A stretch of DNA of 64,000 nt from Salinibacterium sp. NG253 (lineage in GTDB: Bacteria; Actinomycetota; Actinomycetes; Actinomycetales; Microbacteriaceae). The notes beneath the pieces are model-generated. The model had not been told where the DNA came from and did not search any database. It was given only the letters and a program-made list of their open reading frames with translations. Where the stretch lies: positions 62,001-126,000 of the forward strand of contig NZ_JADYWF010000002.1 of the NCBI RefSeq assembly GCF_015864945.1. The letters run 5' to 3'. Made by a program: the position numbers and the translations under genes. This document shows positions 16,875 to 25,806 of this stretch, piece by piece; position 1 is the stretch's first letter; each line of letters opens with the position of its first letter.

Positions 16875-17617
16875 TGTCGAGTCCGGTCGGGGAGCTCATT
16901 CTCGGCGGCAACCTCCTTCTCGCGATTCCGATTGCTCTCCTTGCGGGCCTCGTCTCGTTTGCCTCGCCCTGTGTTCTGCCTCTCGTACCTGGCTACCTTG
17001 GCTATATCGGCGGCTTCACGAGTGCAGAAGAGAAGGGCAGCACGAAGCGCCTTGTTCTCGGCGTGAGTCTCTTCATCCTGGGGTTCACCGTGGTCTTCGT
17101 GGCTTTCACGGTGCTGTTTGGCACGGCCGGCCTTCTGCTGCGCCCGTGGCTTGATCTGATCACCCGCATCGCCGGGGCGCTCGTGATCGTCATGGGTGTC
17201 GTGTTCATCGGCCAAGTTACCTTCGCCCAACGCACGATCAAGCCGAAGTTCAAAGTCGCGACCGGACTCGCTGGCGCACCGCTACTCGGCGTGGTCTTTG
17301 CGCTCGGCTGGACCCCCTGCGTTGGCCCCACTCTCATCGCCGTCGGAAGCATGGTCTTGGATGGCGGAGACCCCGGCCGGGCCGCTATCGTCGGCATCGC
17401 CTACAGTCTCGGTCTCGGCATCCCGTTCCTGCTGGTGGCTCTTGGATTGAACTGGGCAACCGGTTCGGTGGCGTGGATGCGCCGCCACATCCGTCTTATT
17501 AATCTGATCGGCGGAGCGCTGCTCGTGTTGATCGGTCTACTCATGGTCACCGGTGTGTGGCGTGCAATCGTGACAAGTTTGGGGGCGGTAATCGGTGGCT
17601 TCGACACACTCCTCTGA
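16874..17617 (+). CDS. ccdA: Cytochrome c biogenesis protein CcdA
   Basis: Passes reducing power from cytoplasmic thioredoxin across the membrane to ResA. 247 aa with six hydrophobic helices and the DsbD-gamma cysteines in FASPCVLPLVPGYLGYIGG (about 29-47) and GWTPCVGPTLIAVGS (about 138-152). GTG 16874 shares one base with the resA stop. The 3' end overlaps resB by 23 bp. Confidence 0.93.
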   Translation: MSSPVGELILGGNLLLAIPIALLAGLVSFASPCVLPLVPGYLGYIGGFTSAEEKGSTKRLVLGVSLFILGFTVVFVAFTVLFGTAGLLLRPWLDLITRIAGALVIVMGVVFIGQVTFAQRTIKPKFKVATGLAGAPLLGVVFALGWTPCVGPTLIAVGSMVLDGGDPGRAAIVGIAYSLGLGIPFLLVALGLNWATGSVAWMRRHIRLINLIGGALLVLIGLLMVTGVWRAIVTSLGAVIGGFDTLL

Positions 17618-19247
17618 TTCAGAAGCTGGCGATTCGGTAACGGGCGGGGATGCCACGCGTCCCAGCGACCACATGGACGCGCCAACGCCTACGCCGGAAA
17701 GCAAGATCACGCAGCCGAAGCTCGGGCTTGCGGGCTACGGTCGCTTTTTCTGGCGCCAGCTCACGAGCATGCGCACGGCGTTGTTCCTGCTGCTTCTTTT
17801 GGCCGTTGCGGCAATCCCGGGCTCTCTCGTGCCGCAAATCACGTCGGACCCTAACGGCGTCATTGCCTATCGCAACAACTATCCAGACACCGCAGCGATT
17901 CTCGACTTCTTTCAAGTCTTCAACACCTACTCCTCGGTGTGGTTCTCGTCGATTTACCTCCTGCTCTTCATCTCCCTCATCGGCTGTGTGCTGCCGCGCA
18001 CTAAACATCACTTCGATGCGCTTCGTGCTCGCCCACCCAAGACTCCAGCGCGTCTCTCGCGGTTGCAGGGTTTCACCACCCGCACGACAGAGGCGGATGT
18101 CGCGACGACGATCGATTCAGCACGTGGCCTGCTGCGCTCGCAGCGGTACCGCACCGAACTGTATGGCGATTCGGTTAGTGCTGAACGCGGCTACCTGCGC
18201 GAAACGGGAAACCTTGTCTTTCACGCCGCTCTCGTCGGCGTTCTTGTGACAGTGGGGATCGGCGGCGGCTTCGGCTACACCGGGCAGCGCGTTGTCGTTG
18301 AGGGCTATGCATTCAGCAACTCGCTCGCCAGCTATGACTCGTTCAACCCGGGCCGGTTCTTCAGCGATGACGCTCTCGACCCGTACACCGTCGCGCTTGA
18401 CTCTTTCGAGCCGGTCTACGAAATCGAGAACCAACAGGCGATCGGTCAAGCGATTGACTTCACCGCCAACGTCACGACCACGGTGCGCGGCGACGAGCCT
18501 CAGCAGTCTCAAATCAAGGTCAATGAGCCTCTCAGCCTGAGCGGCACCAACCTGTATTTGCTCGGCAACGGCTATGCCCCGGTCATCACCGTGCGCGATG
18601 CGGACGACAAAGTCATCTGGTCGCAACCAACGCCGTGCCTGCCGTTCGACGCCAACCTCGGCAGCACCTGCATCATTAAAGTGCCCGACGGACTCGATCA
18701 GCAGATTGGGATGCTCGGCTTCCTGTATCCGACCGCCGGAACCCTCAGCTCCGGAGCGCTAGCTTCCGTGTATCCCGACCTGGTGTCACCCGTGCTCACG
18801 TTGGAGGTGTACGAGGGCGACCTCGGTCTCGACAACGGGCAAGGCACCAACGCCTATTCGCTCAACACTGACTCTCTCGAACAAATCGCGGGTCGGAGTT
18901 CCGACGCTGAAACCTTGCGCCTCACTCCCGGCGACCGGCTCGAACTGCCCAACGGCTTGGGCAGTGTTGAGTTGACGAGCATCCCGCGCTTCGTCTCCCT
19001 CGATGTGCACCATGATCCGTCGCAGCTGCCGGTGCTGTTGTTCGCCATGCTGCTCTTTGGCGGCCTCATTACGAGCCTCTTCGTGCCCCGTCGCCGCATG
19101 TGGGTGGCCGCCACGACTGACGCCTCTGGCGTGACAACAGTTGAGTATGCCGCGCTGGCTCGTGGCGACGACCCTAACCTCGAAGCGGCAGTCGCCGACT
19201 TTGCCGATAAGCATTCCCAGCAACTGAGAGTTAGGGTGGAATCGTGA
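17595..19247 (+). CDS. resB: Cytochrome c biogenesis protein ResB
   Basis: System II haem handling/ligation subunit. 550 aa: a Ser/Asp-rich cytoplasmic leader (1-45), transmembrane helices at about 60-80, 110-130 and 203-225, a large extracytoplasmic domain (230-475), and a last helix at about 476-495 (LPVLLFAMLLFGGLITSLF). Starts at GTG 17595 inside ccdA. It works as a complex with CcsB, encoded next. Confidence 0.92.
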   Translation: MASTHSSDSEAGDSVTGGDATRPSDHMDAPTPTPESKITQPKLGLAGYGRFFWRQLTSMRTALFLLLLLAVAAIPGSLVPQITSDPNGVIAYRNNYPDTAAILDFFQVFNTYSSVWFSSIYLLLFISLIGCVLPRTKHHFDALRARPPKTPARLSRLQGFTTRTTEADVATTIDSARGLLRSQRYRTELYGDSVSAERGYLRETGNLVFHAALVGVLVTVGIGGGFGYTGQRVVVEGYAFSNSLASYDSFNPGRFFSDDALDPYTVALDSFEPVYEIENQQAIGQAIDFTANVTTTVRGDEPQQSQIKVNEPLSLSGTNLYLLGNGYAPVITVRDADDKVIWSQPTPCLPFDANLGSTCIIKVPDGLDQQIGMLGFLYPTAGTLSSGALASVYPDLVSPVLTLEVYEGDLGLDNGQGTNAYSLNTDSLEQIAGRSSDAETLRLTPGDRLELPNGLGSVELTSIPRFVSLDVHHDPSQLPVLLFAMLLFGGLITSLFVPRRRMWVAATTDASGVTTVEYAALARGDDPNLEAAVADFADKHSQQLRVRVES

Positions 19248-20245
19248 CTGAGACCCTCGTGTCGTATTCGCTGATTGCGGTTTATTCAGCGATGGCAATC
19301 TATACCTTTGCGTTCATAATGTTCGCCGTCGATCTGGCACGCCGCTCGGCGGAGTCGAGCGATGCTTCCGCAGCGAGTGCAACCGGGTTGGCTACGGCAT
19401 CCGCCCAGCAGGCATCTGTCATGCAGGCGGCAAGTTCTGGCGGTACGGCGACGCTGACCGCGAGCCCCGCGTCGACGGGTGATGCCGCTGTTTCTCACTC
19501 GCCCAAGTCGTTGCGAATCGCCATGGCACTGACCGTTATCGCGTGGGTGTTGCACGTGAGCGCCGTCATTTTCCGCGGGGTTGCCGCGGGCCGCGTTCCG
19601 TGGGCGAATATGTTTGAGTTCACGCTCACCGCAACAGCACTGATCGTCGGCGTTTTCTTGCTGGTGCAGTTCTGGCAAGACCTGCGCTTCCTCGGCTCAT
19701 TTATCACCGGGTTTGCATTGCTCGCGCTCGGCGTTGGCACCTCAAGCTTCTATGTGGATGTCGTGCCCCTGCCGCCAGCGCTGCAGTCGGCCTGGTTGGT
19801 TATCCATGTCTTCGTCGCGAGCCTCAGCACAGGGTTCTTTGCCCTCGCCGCCGGACTCTCGGTGGTTCAGCTCATGCAGTCGCGTCGCGAAGCGGGCAAG
19901 GCACTCAAGTTGCGCTTCCTTGACACTCTGCCTGCGGCCGACCGCCTTGAAACTCTCGCCTACCGCCTGACCGTGGTCGGCTTCGTGATGTGGACCTTCA
20001 CGCTCATCGCTGGCGCTGTCTGGGCCGAGCGGGCCTGGGGTCGCTACTGGGGCTGGGACACCAAGGAGGTCTGGACCTTCATCATCTGGACCATCTATGC
20101 CGGTTACATTCACGCCCGGGCAACCCGCGGCTGGCGCGGATCGCGGTCAGCCTGGCTTGCGATCGTGGGCTTTGCAGCCGTTATCTTCAACTTCACCGTC
20201 GTGAACCTCTTCTTCAAGGGACTTCACGCCTACTCCGGCCTGTAA
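19244..20245 (+). CDS. ccsB: Cytochrome c synthase subunit CcsB/ResC
   Basis: Haem exporter and ligase partner of ResB. 333 aa, about eight helices, with the tryptophan-rich WWD-type motif W-GRYWGWDTKEVW (about 263-276) that binds haem and flanking histidines (VIHVF; GYIHARA). An Ala/Ser-rich insert of about 60 residues (40-95) after helix 1 is longer than in many homologues. GTG 19244 overlaps resB by 4 bp. Last gene of the operon, followed by a terminator. Confidence 0.93.
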   Translation: MTETLVSYSLIAVYSAMAIYTFAFIMFAVDLARRSAESSDASAASATGLATASAQQASVMQAASSGGTATLTASPASTGDAAVSHSPKSLRIAMALTVIAWVLHVSAVIFRGVAAGRVPWANMFEFTLTATALIVGVFLLVQFWQDLRFLGSFITGFALLALGVGTSSFYVDVVPLPPALQSAWLVIHVFVASLSTGFFALAAGLSVVQLMQSRREAGKALKLRFLDTLPAADRLETLAYRLTVVGFVMWTFTLIAGAVWAERAWGRYWGWDTKEVWTFIIWTIYAGYIHARATRGWRGSRSAWLAIVGFAAVIFNFTVVNLFFKGLHAYSGL

Positions 20246-20289
20246 AACTCAACTCAGCGGCGCCCACCACGAACGCGGGCTAGGAAGAA

Positions 20290-20326
20290 AAACGCTGGGG
20301 CCGCACCGAGCTGCACCCCAGCGTTT
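20290..20326 (+). terminator. Terminator of the ccs operon
   Basis: AAACGCTGGGG (20290-20300) pairs with CCCCAGCGTTT (20316-20326): 11-bp stem ending in T-rich sequence. A second small hairpin AGCCC-CTTC-GGGCT follows near 20337-20350. Confidence 0.75.
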
Positions 20327-20364
20327 GATTGGGGAGAGCCCCTTCGGGCTCACGGTATTAGTGA

Positions 20365-20979
20365 CTAGCTGGCGGGCGTGAGTTGCATCGGCACGGTGGG
20401 GTTTCCCTCTCCCGTGGAGAAGTGGATGATCGGGCCATCGTCACCGCACTCATACGGTGCTGAGTTGATCGGGGCATCCGCCAAGAAGCTATTTGTGAGG
20501 TCAGTGCCATCCACGGTGACCCCGGAGACCGTCACCGTGACGGCAATGTCGCTGACTTCCTGAGAGGTCGTAATCACGCTGTCGGTGGCGGAGTAGTCGC
20601 CGCTGATACCGCCGGTGATCTCGCCGGTACCTTCGGCGCCGGCAACCTGCAAGAGGATCTCGAAGTCGGGAGTGTAGGTGTAGGTCGCGTCGGTGAAAGC
20701 GAGCCCGGTTCCGCCCTCGACTGAGATGTCGAGTCCGTCGTTAGAGCCGCTGACAGCGGAGTAGAAGCCCTGCATCTGATCTTCGGCGATGTACCAGTCA
20801 CCGATGAGGCACTCGGGGCCGGTGACGGCTTCCTCCTCCGCTTCCTCGGGGGCCGAGGCATCCACTGCGGCATCGGTGGCGGCCGGTTCCTCATCCGGCG
20901 GCGTGCACGCGGAGAGCAGCCCGAGGCTGAGTAGGCTGAGCGCGGCTACAGCCTGAAAACGGCGCGATTCAATACTCAT
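20365..20979 (-). CDS. Predicted lipoprotein, function unknown
   Basis: 204 aa. Signal peptide with SRRFQ, a hydrophobic stretch and lipobox LLSAC25. An acidic linker (26-50; PPDEEPAATDAAV, EEAEEEA) is followed by a beta-rich domain starting ECLIGDWYIAEDQMQGFYS. This resembles lipocalin-like or META-type surface domains but cannot be assigned. ATG 20979 has GAGGAG 5 nt upstream; an upstream in-frame start is unsupported. Convergent with ccsB. Confidence 0.8.
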   Translation of the reverse strand: MSIESRRFQAVAALSLLSLGLLSACTPPDEEPAATDAAVDASAPEEAEEEAVTGPECLIGDWYIAEDQMQGFYSAVSGSNDGLDISVEGGTGLAFTDATYTYTPDFEILLQVAGAEGTGEITGGISGDYSATDSVITTSQEVSDIAVTVTVSGVTVDGTDLTNSFLADAPINSAPYECGDDGPIIHFSTGEGNPTVPMQLTPAS

Positions 20980-21044
20980 GTGTACTCCTCGGAAGTGATT
21001 GCCCTCGGAGACAACCAGTTCGTCCACCCTACTGAGCGGCCGCG

Positions 21045-22037
21045 TTACTGGGCTGAGTAGTTTTTACCTAGTTCGTGACAGCGGACGAGGCGATCTCGCC
21101 ACCACTGCGTACGTTCGGGATTAGCGGCCCAGCGAGTGAGCAGTGCCTCGTCGGCCTCGATGCGGCGCACTTCGAGGTGCCCGTCGCGAGCGCGCAGGGG
21201 AGCAGCGGTAACGTCGGCGGCGAGCAAGGATGCCGTGGCGAGTCCGCAGTCATAGTCGAGGGGATCGATGGCGGCAGCCAAGTGCGCGCCCATCGCGAGC
21301 CCCACCGAGGTCTCAAGGGCGCTGGAGACCACAACGGGCAGCCCGGCATTCTTCACGATCTCCACAGCGCGAGAGACGCCGCCCAGGGGCTGTGCCTTGA
21401 TGACGAGGAGGTCGGCGGCACCCGCGCGGGCGACCGCGAGCGGGTCGGCGGCTTTGCGCACACTCTCGTCAGCCGCGATGGGGATGCCCATGTAGGCGAT
21501 GCGCGTGTGCAGCTCACCGAGTTCTTCCACCGTCGCGCACGGCTGCTCGACATACTCAAGGTCGAATCCGGCAAGGGCATGCACGGCACGTTCGGCCTCA
21601 TCGACCGTCCACGCGCCATTCGCATCAATGCGGATGCGGCCAGTCGGCCCCATGACGCGGCGCACTTCGGCGACGCGGGCAATGTCATCCTCGAGGGTCT
21701 GATCGGGCTCGGCAACCTTCACCTTGGCGGTGCGGCAGCCATGGAAACGTTCGAGAACCGCTTCGACCAGGTCGGCGGGAACAGCGGGCACGGTGGCGTT
21801 AACCCAGATGCGATCACGCACGAGGGGCGGCATCTCGTTGTAGGCATAATCGATCGCGGCCAAGAGCCACGGGGTTGCTTCGACATCGTCGTACTCCACG
21901 AATGGTGAGAACTCGCTCCACCCCTGCGGGCCGCGAAACAGGAGTGCTTCGCGTTGATCGATGCCGCGAAAACGGGAGGTCATGGGCAGGGACACCACGT
22001 GAGCGGTGTCGAGAATGTCGTTCACTGAAGGGAACAT
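21045..22037 (-). CDS. menC: o-Succinylbenzoate synthase
   Basis: Dehydrates SHCHC to o-succinylbenzoate in menaquinone synthesis. 330 aa enolase-superfamily barrel: KVKVAEP lysine, metal ligands in RIDANGAW (D), EQPCA (E) and AADESVR (D), and the second lysine in LLVIKAQPLGG. ATG 22037 is chosen over the longer frame: the upstream extension reads through the divergent promoter, and CAGACT, a near-consensus -10, sits 6 nt before it. Divergent from the membrane protein at 22080. Confidence 0.92.
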   Translation of the reverse strand: MFPSVNDILDTAHVVSLPMTSRFRGIDQREALLFRGPQGWSEFSPFVEYDDVEATPWLLAAIDYAYNEMPPLVRDRIWVNATVPAVPADLVEAVLERFHGCRTAKVKVAEPDQTLEDDIARVAEVRRVMGPTGRIRIDANGAWTVDEAERAVHALAGFDLEYVEQPCATVEELGELHTRIAYMGIPIAADESVRKAADPLAVARAGAADLLVIKAQPLGGVSRAVEIVKNAGLPVVVSSALETSVGLAMGAHLAAAIDPLDYDCGLATASLLAADVTAAPLRARDGHLEVRRIEADEALLTRWAANPERTQWWRDRLVRCHELGKNYSAQ

Positions 22038-22067
22038 GTTCCCAGTCTGACAAGTTCCACTGTCAGT

Positions 22068-22079
22068 TAGGGTAATTGC
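22068..22079 (+). promoter_or_regulatory. Leaderless -10 promoter of the 22080 gene
   Basis: TAGGGT (22068-22073), 6 nt AATTGC, then GTG 22080. Confidence 0.6.
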
Positions 22080-22505
22080 GTGACTAATCCGGGGGATATC
22101 GAGCGCATTGCGACCAAAGTGGTGCCCTATTACGTCGTAGGCGTTGTCGACGACGAAGAAACTGAGCTGCCCGCCGACGGCGAGCACGAGCCGACCCCTG
22201 ACGCCGAAGAGGTGCCAGTTGCGCGGCGATCACGCCCGCGGTGGCTGGGATTTGTTGCCGCAGCACTCGGCGTCGCCACTCTCGTCTTGTTCATCATCGC
22301 GATGATCGTCTCTGCTGGCGGGGACTACCCGAACGGCACTGCTCTGGCGTATGCCGCGATCGTGGTGTCAATCTCGGCCGCCATTACCGCCATGCTGTGT
22401 CTGATTTTCGGCCTGCAGCGCCGCTGGGCAGCATTTGGGCTTGCCGTCGCCGTTCTCTCGAACCCACTCATCGTGTTGTACGTGTTCCGCTTCTTCGGCA
22501 GCTAA
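22080..22505 (+). CDS. Hypothetical membrane protein in men locus
   Basis: 141 aa. Residues 1-55 are acidic and soluble (VVDDEETELPADGEHEPTPDAEEV). Three hydrophobic helices follow (about 57-77, 87-110, 116-138). No family is recognised with confidence. GTG 22080 has a -10 at 6 nt and no Shine-Dalgarno. It lies between menC and menB, but nothing in its sequence links it to quinone synthesis. Confidence 0.75.
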   Translation: MTNPGDIERIATKVVPYYVVGVVDDEETELPADGEHEPTPDAEEVPVARRSRPRWLGFVAAALGVATLVLFIIAMIVSAGGDYPNGTALAYAAIVVSISAAITAMLCLIFGLQRRWAAFGLAVAVLSNPLIVLYVFRFFGS

Positions 22506-22575
22506 AGGGTTCGTCGCGACGAACGAAAGCCGAACATCCCCGGTTCGGCATCAGCCTGCTCTGCACCCCGATGGT

Positions 22576-22587
22576 TAGGGTGGAGCC
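22576..22587 (+). promoter_or_regulatory. Leaderless -10 promoter of menB
   Basis: TAGGGT (22576-22581), 6 nt GGAGCC, then ATG 22588. Confidence 0.6.
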
Positions 22588-23559
22588 ATGGCGCCTGTTT
22601 CTGAAATTTTCGACGAGAAGTTGTGGCGATCGGTCGCCGGGTTCGATGACCTCACCGACATCACTTACCACCACGATGTGAGCGGAACGATTGCGCGCAT
22701 CGCGTTCGATCGCCCCGAAGTGCGCAACGCCTTCCGGCCACACACCGTCGACGAGTTGTATCAAACACTGGATGACGTGCGCCAGAATCCTCGCATCGGC
22801 GTCGTGCTTCTCACGGGCAACGGCCCGAGCGAGAAAGATGGCGGCTGGGCGTTCTGCTCTGGCGGCGATCAGCGCATCCGTGGCCGTGCTGGTTATGAGT
22901 ACGAAGGCCAAGAGGGCGCAACGAATCCGACCGCTGCCGCCGGGCTCTCCGCGGCTGAGGCCGAGGCCGACGCGGCTGCCGCTGCGGGAAAGCGCCGCGC
23001 CGCCGCCGGACGCCTGCACATTCTGGAAGTCCAGCGCCTCATCCGCTTCATGCCCAAGGTCGTTATCGCTGTTGTGCCTGGCTGGGCAGCCGGGGGAGGG
23101 CACTCGCTTCACGTCGTCTGTGACCTCACTATTGCCAGTGCCGAGCACGCCCGCTTCAAGCAGACGGATGTCGATGTCGGCTCCTTCGACGCCGGCTACG
23201 GCAGCGCCTACTTCGCTCGCCAGGTTGGCCAAAAGTTTGCCCGTGAAGTGTTCTTCCTGGCCCGCGAGTACGACGCGCAACGCGCCCTTGACGCGGGAGC
23301 GATCAACGCTGCCGTGCCGCACGCTGAGCTCGAAGCCACCGCCTACGAGTGGGCGCAAACCATCATGACGAAATCGCCGACCGCTATTCGCATGGTCAAG
23401 TTCGCCCTCAATGCGGTCGATGACGGTCTTGTTGGTCAGCAAGTTTTTGCGGGCGAAGCGACCCGCCTCGCCTACGGCACCGACGAAGCCGTCGAGGGCC
23501 GCGATTCGTTCCTGCAGAAGCGCGAACCCGACTGGTCGCCCTTCCCTTGGCAGTACTAA
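22588..23559 (+). CDS. menB: 1,4-Dihydroxy-2-naphthoyl-CoA synthase
   Basis: Ring closure of o-succinylbenzoyl-CoA (crotonase family). 323 aa. CoA/oxyanion residues in WAFCSGGDQRIRGRAGY (about 88-104), second oxyanion loop PGWAAGGGHSLH, and a catalytic acidic region DVDVGSFDAGYGSAY. An Ala-rich insert (about 115-140, ATNPTAAAGLSAAEAEADAA) is typical of actinobacterial MenB. ATG 22588 is preceded by a -10 at 6 nt. A 17-bp tandem repeat begins at its own stop codon. Confidence 0.95.
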   Translation: MAPVSEIFDEKLWRSVAGFDDLTDITYHHDVSGTIARIAFDRPEVRNAFRPHTVDELYQTLDDVRQNPRIGVVLLTGNGPSEKDGGWAFCSGGDQRIRGRAGYEYEGQEGATNPTAAAGLSAAEAEADAAAAAGKRRAAAGRLHILEVQRLIRFMPKVVIAVVPGWAAGGGHSLHVVCDLTIASAEHARFKQTDVDVGSFDAGYGSAYFARQVGQKFAREVFFLAREYDAQRALDAGAINAAVPHAELEATAYEWAQTIMTKSPTAIRMVKFALNAVDDGLVGQQVFAGEATRLAYGTDEAVEGRDSFLQKREPDWSPFPWQY

Positions 23560-23647
23560 CGCCCGGAGAGCTCTAACGCCCGGAGAGCTCTAACGCCCGG
23601 ACAGCTCTAACATTCAGACAGCTCTAACGCTCCCGCAGTTCTAACCC
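23557..23647. repeat. 17-bp tandem repeat between menB and menE
   Basis: Five head-to-tail units of 17 bp at 23557, 23574, 23591, 23608 and 23625, plus a partial sixth at 23642. The consensus is TAACGCCCGGAGAGCTC: units 1 and 2 are identical, unit 3 has one change, units 4 and 5 are degraded. Each unit begins TAA and the first three contain AGCTC. The first TAA is the menB stop. Because 17 is not a multiple of 3, stops fall in all three frames. Confidence 0.9.
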
Positions 23648-23661
23648 AGAGAGGTTTACCC

Positions 23662-24792
23662 GTGACCGCTGACACCACTTCGACCCGAGAACTCTGGTCT
23701 ATCGACGCCCGCGATCCCCGCAAAGTCTGGGCGGCACTGAAGCCGGCACTCGACGGAACGGGAGCCGCGATTCTGCCGCACCCGGCCTCCCCCTCTGGCC
23801 TGCCAGAAACCGTGCCCGCGAACGTTGCGGTGATCGTAGAAACGAGCGGATCGACCGGCCGACCCAAGCGCGTGATGCTGAGTGCTGACGCCCTGAAGGC
23901 GAGTGCTGCGGCATCCGATGAGCTGCTGGGTGGCCCGGGGCAGTGGCTTCTCGCCGTGCCTGCGCACTACATTGCCGGTATCAATGTGCTGGCTCGCTCC
24001 TATTTTGCGGGCACCGAGCCGGTCATGATGTCGACGCGTGACTTCACCGCGGCCACCTTTGTGGAAGCGGCGGCCCAGCTCACGGGGGAACGGCGTTTTG
24101 CATCACTCGTGCCCGTGCAATTGGCGCGTCTTCTTGAGTCGGAAGAAGCCGTTGCGGCGCTTTCCACCTTCCAGCGGATTCTGGTCGGCGGCCAGTCGAT
24201 CCCCGTAGCGTTGTTGGTGGCAGCCCGCGCTCGCGGTCTCGCCGTCTCGACCACGTATGGGTCGAGCGAAACCAGTGGCGGCGCTGTCTGGGACGGCGTG
24301 CCGCTGCCCACCGCGCAGGTGCGCCTCGTTGATGACCGCATCGAAATCGCTGGCCCCATGCTCGCCGAGGGATACCTTGACGATCCGCGGCGCAGTGCCT
24401 TCTCCTTCCGCGTGCAGGATGGCGTGCGGTGGTACCGCACCGACGATGTCGGCGAGCTCGTCGACGGCGTGCTGCGCGTGCGCGGACGAGCCGACGACAT
24501 GATCATTTCCGGTGGAGTGAAGGTTTCCATTGCCGAGGTAGAGACCGCTGTGCGCACGCTACCCGGCCAAGACTCGGCCGTCGTCGTTGCCGCTCCCCAC
24601 CCTGAGTGGGGTGAAGCCCCCGTAGTCATCACGACGCGGGCGATCGCTCTTGATGTGGTGCGCCAAGCGGTGGCAACTCAGTTGTCTTCGGCTGCTGCCG
24701 CACCTGCGCGCGTGATGCTGATCGATGAGATTCCTCTGCTTTCGACGGGAAAACCCGATCGACTCGCCTTAGCCACAGTCGTGCTTAAGTAG
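23662..24792 (+). CDS. menE: o-Succinylbenzoate-CoA ligase
   Basis: Adenylates and thioesterifies o-succinylbenzoate. 376 aa, shorter than typical acyl-CoA ligases of about 450-500, as usual for actinobacterial MenE. ATP motif VETSGSTGRPKRVMLS (about 53-68), TTYGSSETSGGAVWDG, hinge YRTDDVGEL, and C-terminal catalytic lysine in LLSTGKPDR. GTG 23662 has GAGAGG 7 nt upstream. Its stop codon lies inside the menA -10 element. Confidence 0.94.
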   Translation: MTADTTSTRELWSIDARDPRKVWAALKPALDGTGAAILPHPASPSGLPETVPANVAVIVETSGSTGRPKRVMLSADALKASAAASDELLGGPGQWLLAVPAHYIAGINVLARSYFAGTEPVMMSTRDFTAATFVEAAAQLTGERRFASLVPVQLARLLESEEAVAALSTFQRILVGGQSIPVALLVAARARGLAVSTTYGSSETSGGAVWDGVPLPTAQVRLVDDRIEIAGPMLAEGYLDDPRRSAFSFRVQDGVRWYRTDDVGELVDGVLRVRGRADDMIISGGVKVSIAEVETAVRTLPGQDSAVVVAAPHPEWGEAPVVITTRAIALDVVRQAVATQLSSAAAAPARVMLIDEIPLLSTGKPDRLALATVVLK

Positions 24793-24801
24793 AATCCCTC
24801 C
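24790..24801 (+). promoter_or_regulatory. Leaderless -10 promoter of menA overlapping menE stop
   Basis: TAGAAT (24790-24795), 6 nt CCCTCC, then GTG 24802. The first three bases are the menE TAG stop. Confidence 0.6.
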
Positions 24802-25800
24802 GTGGCCTCTCCTAAAAAGCAACGCATCGACCCCGCAACCGTTTCGACCGCTGCGGCGAAGAAAAAGAGCGGACGTCCCGGTGGGCGACCGCCCAAGGCG
24901 CCCAAGATTGCGAAAGCCACCGCGCGCGACTGGATCAGTGGTGCCCGCATCCAAACCCTGCCGTTAGCTTTTGCACCTGTCGCGCTCGGCACTGCCGCGG
25001 CCTACGTGCTTCCGCATGACGTTGATGGGGCCGGCTGGCACTGGGTTCGCGCGCTGCTCTGCCTCGTCGTTGCGGTCTCGCTGCAAATTGGTGTGAACTT
25101 CGCCAACGACTACTCCGACGGAGTGCGGGGAACGGATGACTACCGCGTCGGTCCTCGTCGTCTCACCGCTTCGGGTGCCGCTCGCCCGCGCACCGTCATC
25201 GCTGTCGCCTTTGCCTGGTTCGGTATTGCGGCTATCGCCGGACTCGTCATCGTTGTGCGAACCGGACACTGGTGGATGCTTGCCGTCGGCGCCGCGGCCA
25301 TTATCGCCGCCTACTTCTACACGGGAGGCAAGCGCCCCTACGGCTACCTTGGTCTCGGCGAAATATTCGTCTTCATATTCTTCGGCCTGGTCGCCACTGT
25401 TGGTACCACGTTCGTGCTCGCCGGCACCGTGAACCTCGAGTCGTGGTTGGCAGCCGTTGCTGTCGGGTTGTTTGCCGTTGCAACCCTCATGGTCAACAAC
25501 ATCCGCGATATCGCCCAAGACAAGATTGCCGGAAAGCGCACTCTAGCGGTGCGGATGGGCAACCTGCCATCGCGCATCTTCTACGTCGTCGCGATGCTCG
25601 TGCCGTTCGGTATCTTGGGTGTGTTTTCGTTGCTCTACTTCAACGCTTACCTTGTGAACTTCGTGTTGCTCGTGGCGCTGCCCGCCTGCGTGATTGTGCT
25701 CACCGCAAAAACGCCAGCCGAGCTGATCTTGGCGTTGCGCCTCACCGGGCTCACCGCGCTGCTGTTCGGTCTAGGGCTCGCGGCAGCAATCGCGTTCTAA
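24802..25800 (+). CDS. menA: 1,4-Dihydroxy-2-naphthoate polyprenyltransferase
   Basis: Attaches the isoprenoid tail to DHNA in the membrane. 332 aa UbiA-family protein with about eight helices. First aspartate motif NFANDYSDGVRGTDD (about 91-105), second NNIRDIAQDKIAGKRTLAVRMG (about 232-253). An unusual Lys/Pro-rich N-terminal tail of about 40 residues (KKKSGRPGGRPPKAPKIAK) precedes the core. GTG 24802 has a -10 at 6 nt. Convergent with the DUF4229 gene, 6 bp away. Confidence 0.94.
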   Translation: MASPKKQRIDPATVSTAAAKKKSGRPGGRPPKAPKIAKATARDWISGARIQTLPLAFAPVALGTAAAYVLPHDVDGAGWHWVRALLCLVVAVSLQIGVNFANDYSDGVRGTDDYRVGPRRLTASGAARPRTVIAVAFAWFGIAAIAGLVIVVRTGHWWMLAVGAAAIIAAYFYTGGKRPYGYLGLGEIFVFIFFGLVATVGTTFVLAGTVNLESWLAAVAVGLFAVATLMVNNIRDIAQDKIAGKRTLAVRMGNLPSRIFYVVAMLVPFGILGVFSLLYFNAYLVNFVLLVALPACVIVLTAKTPAELILALRLTGLTALLFGLGLAAAIAF

Positions 25801-25806
25801 ACGTCG

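Noticed and set aside
22038-22187. 50-residue N-terminal extension of MenC
   Set aside because: It would run through the divergent promoter of the 22080 gene and is not part of the MenC fold.
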